Shown piece after piece: positions 60,380 through 64,000 of a stretch of 64,000 nt of DNA. The stretch's first letter is position 1; every line of letters begins with the position of its first letter. Below the pieces are notes generated by a model. It was given only the letters and a program-made list of their open reading frames with translations, searched no databases and had not been told where the DNA came from. The stretch spans positions 39,343,211 through 39,407,210 of the forward strand of contig OX442314.1 in assembly GCA_949358305.1 (NCBI GenBank), read 5' to 3'. Source of the DNA: Strigamia acuminata. Lineage: Eukaryota > Arthropoda > Chilopoda > Geophilomorpha > Linotaeniidae. Made by a program: the position numbers and the translations under genes.

Positions 60380-61014
60380 TGAGAGTATGAGGAAAATGGC
60401 CGAAAGCTTTGCCAATTATCACTCAAATCAGCAAAATCAGCGCACCCCTTCCCCCTCCAGGTCGGCTCCCCAGCGGCCCACCCGCAACAATCCCCACCAC
60501 CGACAATGCGAAATCAGCAGGCATGATGGCTGATTTCACTGGCCCTCTAGGCTAGGTGTGACGTGTGTCCAGATGTAAAGTTAGATCCTTATTGAGCCTG
60601 ATTTTAGTTTTGTAGACCCCAAATATTTTTAGACACAATAAACTTGTTTTTCAACCTTAAAACATGTCTTATTTCGAGCAGCAGCCAAACCAGCAAAAAT
60701 AGTAATTATAACCAGTTTTTAATTATTCAAAGCATAAATTCGACCTGTGAGGGAAACATCAGACAGAAATGAAATATAAAAGCAACTATTATGAGCCTAT
60801 TATGAGCCAATTGATTCTTTATGAAATGCCTACGTTGCTCAATCGCAATCGTTTAATTGTTGAATGCATTCAGTTTGCATCAATGGGTCATCCTCGGATC
60901 ACTCACTTCCATTTCCTTCTTTAATGAATATACTGAGTTTGGATAGGTCAGAACAAATTCTGCACTCTCTCTGTAAACACACCATTTCTTTGCCGGAACT
61001 GGTATCTCCTTATT
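60380..61014. other. No gene; probable 3' end of the preceding remnant
   Basis: 60545-60665 is terminus-like, with AATAAA at 60637. A minus-strand frame at 60890-61010 (KKWCVYRESAEFVLTYPNSV) is codon-like but unrecognised. Confidence 0.3.
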
Positions 61015-61173
61015 ATATGTGAGTAAAAGGTTTTCAACCTCTCTTTTCTTAAGAGTTAAAATCCACCATGTTTTGAAAAAAAAGACCAGATCTCTGAAAG
61101 TTGCAAAAAGCAAAAGCAGAAAAATTTTAAAAATCACAAATCAGTAAATTATTAAATGTTTTTAAATGCTATA
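61015..61173 (+). repeat. P-element 3' tail repeat, second copy
   Basis: About 90% identical to 49567-49730 (CCTCTCTTTTCTTAAG, TCTCTGAAAGTTGCAAAAAG). Tail only. Confidence 0.7.
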
Positions 61174-61418
61174 TTCGTTTTCCCTATGTAACTTTCCCCT
61201 TTTATTGCCCTATTGGAATGTGACGCTGCTCTTGGTCAGCGCTACCTATTTTTGACCTTAAAATAAACACATCAGTCCAGTTTCAACTCACCCAGTTGGC
61301 CATTTTATTTCTCTGATGCACTCATCAGAACTTAGTGTAAAAACACACTACAAACTTTCCTTGTTTTCTAAACTCCCAGTAATTTAACTGTTTTAAAACT
61401 TATTTCATATGTAAAAAA

Positions 61419-61808
61419 TTGTTTAATTATTTGGATTTAAAAGGCAACGTTGTGTTCGAATTGCCTTTGAACATCAGACCTGCCTGGGTTAATTTGTCAT
61501 GCAGAGAAGGATCCATCTTTGTGAACTGTGGTAAGCTTACACGTAACAGGTTGTTCTGGTGCTGTGCCACCAGGTTTAGATGTGGGACAGAAATGTCTTT
61601 GTTAATGCTCCACAATTCACTGGATGTTTGTGCACAATTGTTAGCAAATTTGTATTCACTGGATTCCCAATCAGGCAATGTGATGCCAAATGATGCTTCA
61701 CAAACAAGTACTAGTGAACATCTGCTTCATCAACTGTTGACTCTTGTAGGTGAGCACACTATTACTGTATCTGCACTTGGCATACCGCTATTACACGATT
61801 TTAATTGA
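61419..61808 (+). CDS. Unrecognised ORF
   Basis: About 129 residues, FNYLDLKGNVVFELPLNIRP, AWVNLSCREGSIFVNCGKLT, RCGTEMSLLMLHNSLDVCAQ. Codon use looks real, ending in TGA-free sequence to TGA/TAA at 61806. The opening DLKGNVVFELP lies in a segment that weakly repeats at 49755. No domain recognised. Confidence 0.3.
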   Translation: MFNYLDLKGNVVFELPLNIRPAWVNLSCREGSIFVNCGKLTRNRLFWCCATRFRCGTEMSLLMLHNSLDVCAQLLANLYSLDSQSGNVMPNDASQTSTSEHLLHQLLTLVGEHTITVSALGIPLLHDFN

Positions 61809-61920
61809 ACATTTGTTTTAATTTGCAGGAACTCGAAGGGTTATATCATTTTTGAGACAAATGGTTATTATTATGGTGTGAGGACTGTCACGAAGATCGC
61901 AGATATAATGGGGACAGAGG

Positions 61921-62217
61921 GTGCAGTGGACGGAAAAATCTGAGAGATCAGATAAAAATAAAGGTACAGATAACAGACACAAGCGCCACTTTGGAAATAA
62001 ATACAAGCACACCATAAAGAAAATATTGAATAAATTATCGACTGATCTTTCGAATTCCGAGGAAACAGAAAACTCTGAACATTCCGAATCTGAAACGACA
62101 GATGAGCCCTCCCAAGAATTATTGAATCATTTACAGCAACAAGCCAAGCGTTTTGAGAAAGGAACATGTTTCAACTGCGGAAGTAAAGAGCACTTTCGCA
62201 ATATGATTATGTTCTGA
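61921..62217 (+). pseudogene. Gag nucleocapsid fragment
   Basis: Acidic/Ser-rich linker (SEETENSEHSESETTDEPSQ), QQQAKRFEKGTCFNCGSKEH, FRNM: a CCHC zinc knuckle missing its last Cys. Probably belongs with the integrase remnant 700 bp downstream. DNA between (62218-62620) is non-coding or decayed. Confidence 0.5.
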
Positions 62218-62621
62218 ACATAATTCAAATTCATGGGTTACCATATTTAAGCTACCACGGCCGGAACAATCGTCAACAATGCAACGGATGAACATAATGT
62301 TTGCAACGGCAGCGCAAATTCTATCTTCGAGATAAATAAAATTTTTGGCACCAATATTGGGTTTGGCTAGGCTTCAGATTCAACTTCAGGAGCCTACCAT
62401 TCCACAAAATTCATTTATTAAAAAAATATTTTTTTGGATTTATATGTAATAATTGAATGTTATTGTTCATATTTTAGTTAGACCAGTTCAATTTTCTAAT
62501 TAAATTGTAAGGAACACAAGAAGCTTCAAGAAATTGTATGTAGCAAGCTACTTCTTTCTGATATCCCTAAACTATCACCAGACCACCAAACATCAGAAGA
62601 GGAATCATTTCACTGCATTAT

Positions 62622-63329
62622 TTGTTTCTTTGCTTATCACGGTTATTACCACCAGAAGGCGAAAATGAGGTGAATAAAATCAGTATTCTAAATACAAGAG
62701 ATATGTTGGAAATCGATTGGTGCCCACAACGGATAGCTGAAGCCCAATTGGCTGACCCCAAATTAGAGTTCTTGATTGAAGCGGCCAAGGGCAAAACAGC
62801 CCAATTTAAGAGCAAGTTTCCTACATGGGATTCATACTACTTAACAGACGACGACATGCTTTATGTGGCTAGGAGTATTCACGGGGAAGTGATTTCCATT
62901 TTAGTGGTGCCCGAAACTATGGTACCAGCAGTATTAACCCATGAGCACAATAGGGAAGGAGCGGGCCATTTCGGAATCGAAAAACTATTCGAAACTATCA
63001 GGCAGAAATACTATTGACCAGGGATATACAAGGACATTAGACAACATGTCAAGTCGTGCGAGCAGTGTAATGCAAGAAAAGGGCCAAAGGGAAAGGCCCC
63101 AATTCAGATGTTCCAACCGGTGGAAGTGCCATTGGAAAAGATGGGATGTGACATTTTGTGTCCTTTGAAAACCACTAAAAAGGGAAATCAATTCATTGTC
63201 ATAGCAGTTGATTATTTCAGCAAATGCCCGGAAGCCATGCCTCTGAAAGATCAGAGAGCTGAAACGATTGTTGCGGCACTGGACTCGATGCATGAGAAGA
63301 AAAGGTTTTCAAGAAAGATGAGAGAATAA
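62622..63329 (+). pseudogene. Ty3/gypsy Pol fragment (integrase)
   Basis: LTDDDMLYVARSIHGEVISI, then the integrase zinc domain HEHNREGAGHFGIEKLFETI, KYY-stop-PGIYKDIRQHVKS, CEQCNARKG (TGA at 63015-63017 where Trp is usual), and the start of the core, MGCDILCPLKTTKKGNQFIV, AVDYFSKCPEAMPLKDQRAE. First catalytic Asp only; sequence ends at 63329. A third, distinct gypsy lineage in the window. Confidence 0.85.
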
Positions 63330-63580
63330 AATGTAGAAAAAAAAATACCCCAATACATTCAGATATTAAATGCTATAAAGAAAACACAAAAAGGGTCACT
63401 CAGTTTGCATAACTCCCCTTTTTAATCCCCCTATTGTTTTGACTCTTGGAATGCAATGTGGGTCAGTATCCATGTCATTCCTTTAAGTGTCATAATTAAA
63501 ATGACATTGATTGGTGGAATCTGACTATTTGGGATTAACCACTACCAATCCAAATCAATACAAAAAAAAACTCAAATTCC
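63330..63580. other. Spacer
   Basis: AT-rich; the AACTCCCCTTTTTAATCCCC block resembles 61190-61215. No gene. Confidence 0.3.
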
Positions 63581-63583
63581 TGT

Positions 63584-63835
63584 TTGCATCTGAATGCAAA
63601 AACCTTCATTCACATCTATCACCATCATCACCAACACACGACCATAGACGATTATTGTGACGACAATCAGGACAAACAATGCCCCCCAAACGATGATAGC
63701 AATGGCGCGCCCGATGAGTTGCACCATTACGTTGATGTTTTAATAGACTTCGACGCGGAATTTGCCAATTTCGAGCACCTGGATGTTAGTTCAGATGGCC
63801 ACGCTCTCGTCGCCAGCATTCTCACAAATGTTTAA
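63584..63835 (+). CDS. Unrecognised acidic ORF
   Basis: 83 residues; His-rich start (FIHIYHHHHQHTTIDDY), then acidic ELHHYVDVLIDFDAEFANFE and a TAA at 63833. Nothing recognised; could be an exon of the zinc-ribbon unit that starts again at 63989. Confidence 0.25.
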   Translation: MHLNAKTFIHIYHHHHQHTTIDDYCDDNQDKQCPPNDDSNGAPDELHHYVDVLIDFDAEFANFEHLDVSSDGHALVASILTNV

Positions 63836-63976
63836 GAGTGTTCTTGTATTTATATAAATGTTGCCTCCACCACCTTAGGCGCATAATATACGAAGTATAT
63901 CGAAACCATCATGGCAGCGGGCGGTGGCGAGGACTTTCCAGGGCACAAGTACCAATATTGTGGGAATCTTAGTCAT

Positions 63977-64000
63977 TTTACGTGAAGTATGCGTCCCTAC
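63977..64000 (+). repeat. Start of another type B zinc-ribbon copy
   Basis: TTTACGTGA-x-GTATGCGTCCCT matches 58855-58878, where it holds the ATG of the zinc-ribbon ORF. The ATG here is 63989; the gene would continue beyond the window. Confidence 0.4.

Overview
The window reads as AT-rich nuclear DNA of a metazoan, most likely an invertebrate (arthropod-like). The reasons are the element families present (P element/THAP, hAT, Tc1, PIF/Harbinger, EnSpm/CACTA, MULE, Kolobok-like, Ty3/gypsy), short GT-AG introns (55 and 96 bp where the protein frame fixes both ends), coding on both strands, and no operons. I could not fix a species. I recognise no ordinary single-copy host gene with confidence, no rRNA, no tRNA and no CRISPR. 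Nearly everything readable is transposon or transposon-borne, much of it broken.

Layout. 1-0.4 kb: YqaJ nuclease fragment. 0.4-13.45 kb: a three-layer nest. A TIR element (TA-flanked, 408-13454) holds a 12.3-kb Ty3/gypsy element on the minus strand (LTRs 1030-1651 and 12745-13365), and that holds a Tc1-like element (8759-10321) inserted in gag. The gypsy element carries a third ORF encoding a zinc-ribbon protein. 13.6-18.0 kb: remnants of PIF/ISL2EU, gypsy RT, P element, SAMD3-like, YqaJ and Kolobok-like genes. 18.3-20.2 kb: large noncoding repeat (second copy at 52.3-54.0 kb). 20.6-22.0 kb: EnSpm/CACTA gene with an intron. 22.17-26.92 kb: a complete Mag-like gypsy element with identical 128-bp LTRs, 5-bp target duplication and one long open gag-pol frame. 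27-31 kb: RG-rich RING fragment, promoter-like leader, palindromes, a 60-bp tandem repeat and a BESS-like gene. 31.4-33.7 kb: a PIF/Harbinger gene pair whose BESS exon is split by a hAT element (exact 8-bp duplication). 33.7-35.2 kb: MULE transposase fragment and an uncharacterised protein. 35.7-42 kb: repeated coiled-coil/RING and zinc-ribbon ORFs with P-element pieces, including a fused ORF. 42-46 kb: P element, SAMD3-like and Kolobok-like genes. 46-64 kb: THAP, SWIM, PHD, tyrosine recombinase, more zinc-ribbon/coiled-coil copies and two gypsy remnants.

The strongest candidate for something undescribed is a pair of small protein families that recur together: (i) a coiled-coil protein that, in its one full copy, ends in a RING-H2-like finger, and (ii) a protein with a CPxC...CxNCxGxG zinc ribbon. 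Five coiled-coil loci (35.7, 37.2, 39.4, 45.9, 56.9 kb) and about seven zinc-ribbon loci (2.1, 16.6, 37.6, 38.5, 46.1, 55.9, 58.9 kb) are present, usually as neighbours, and one zinc-ribbon member is the third ORF of a structurally complete LTR element. They look like accessory genes spread by retroelements. The function is unknown; ubiquitin ligation for the RING partner is only inferred.
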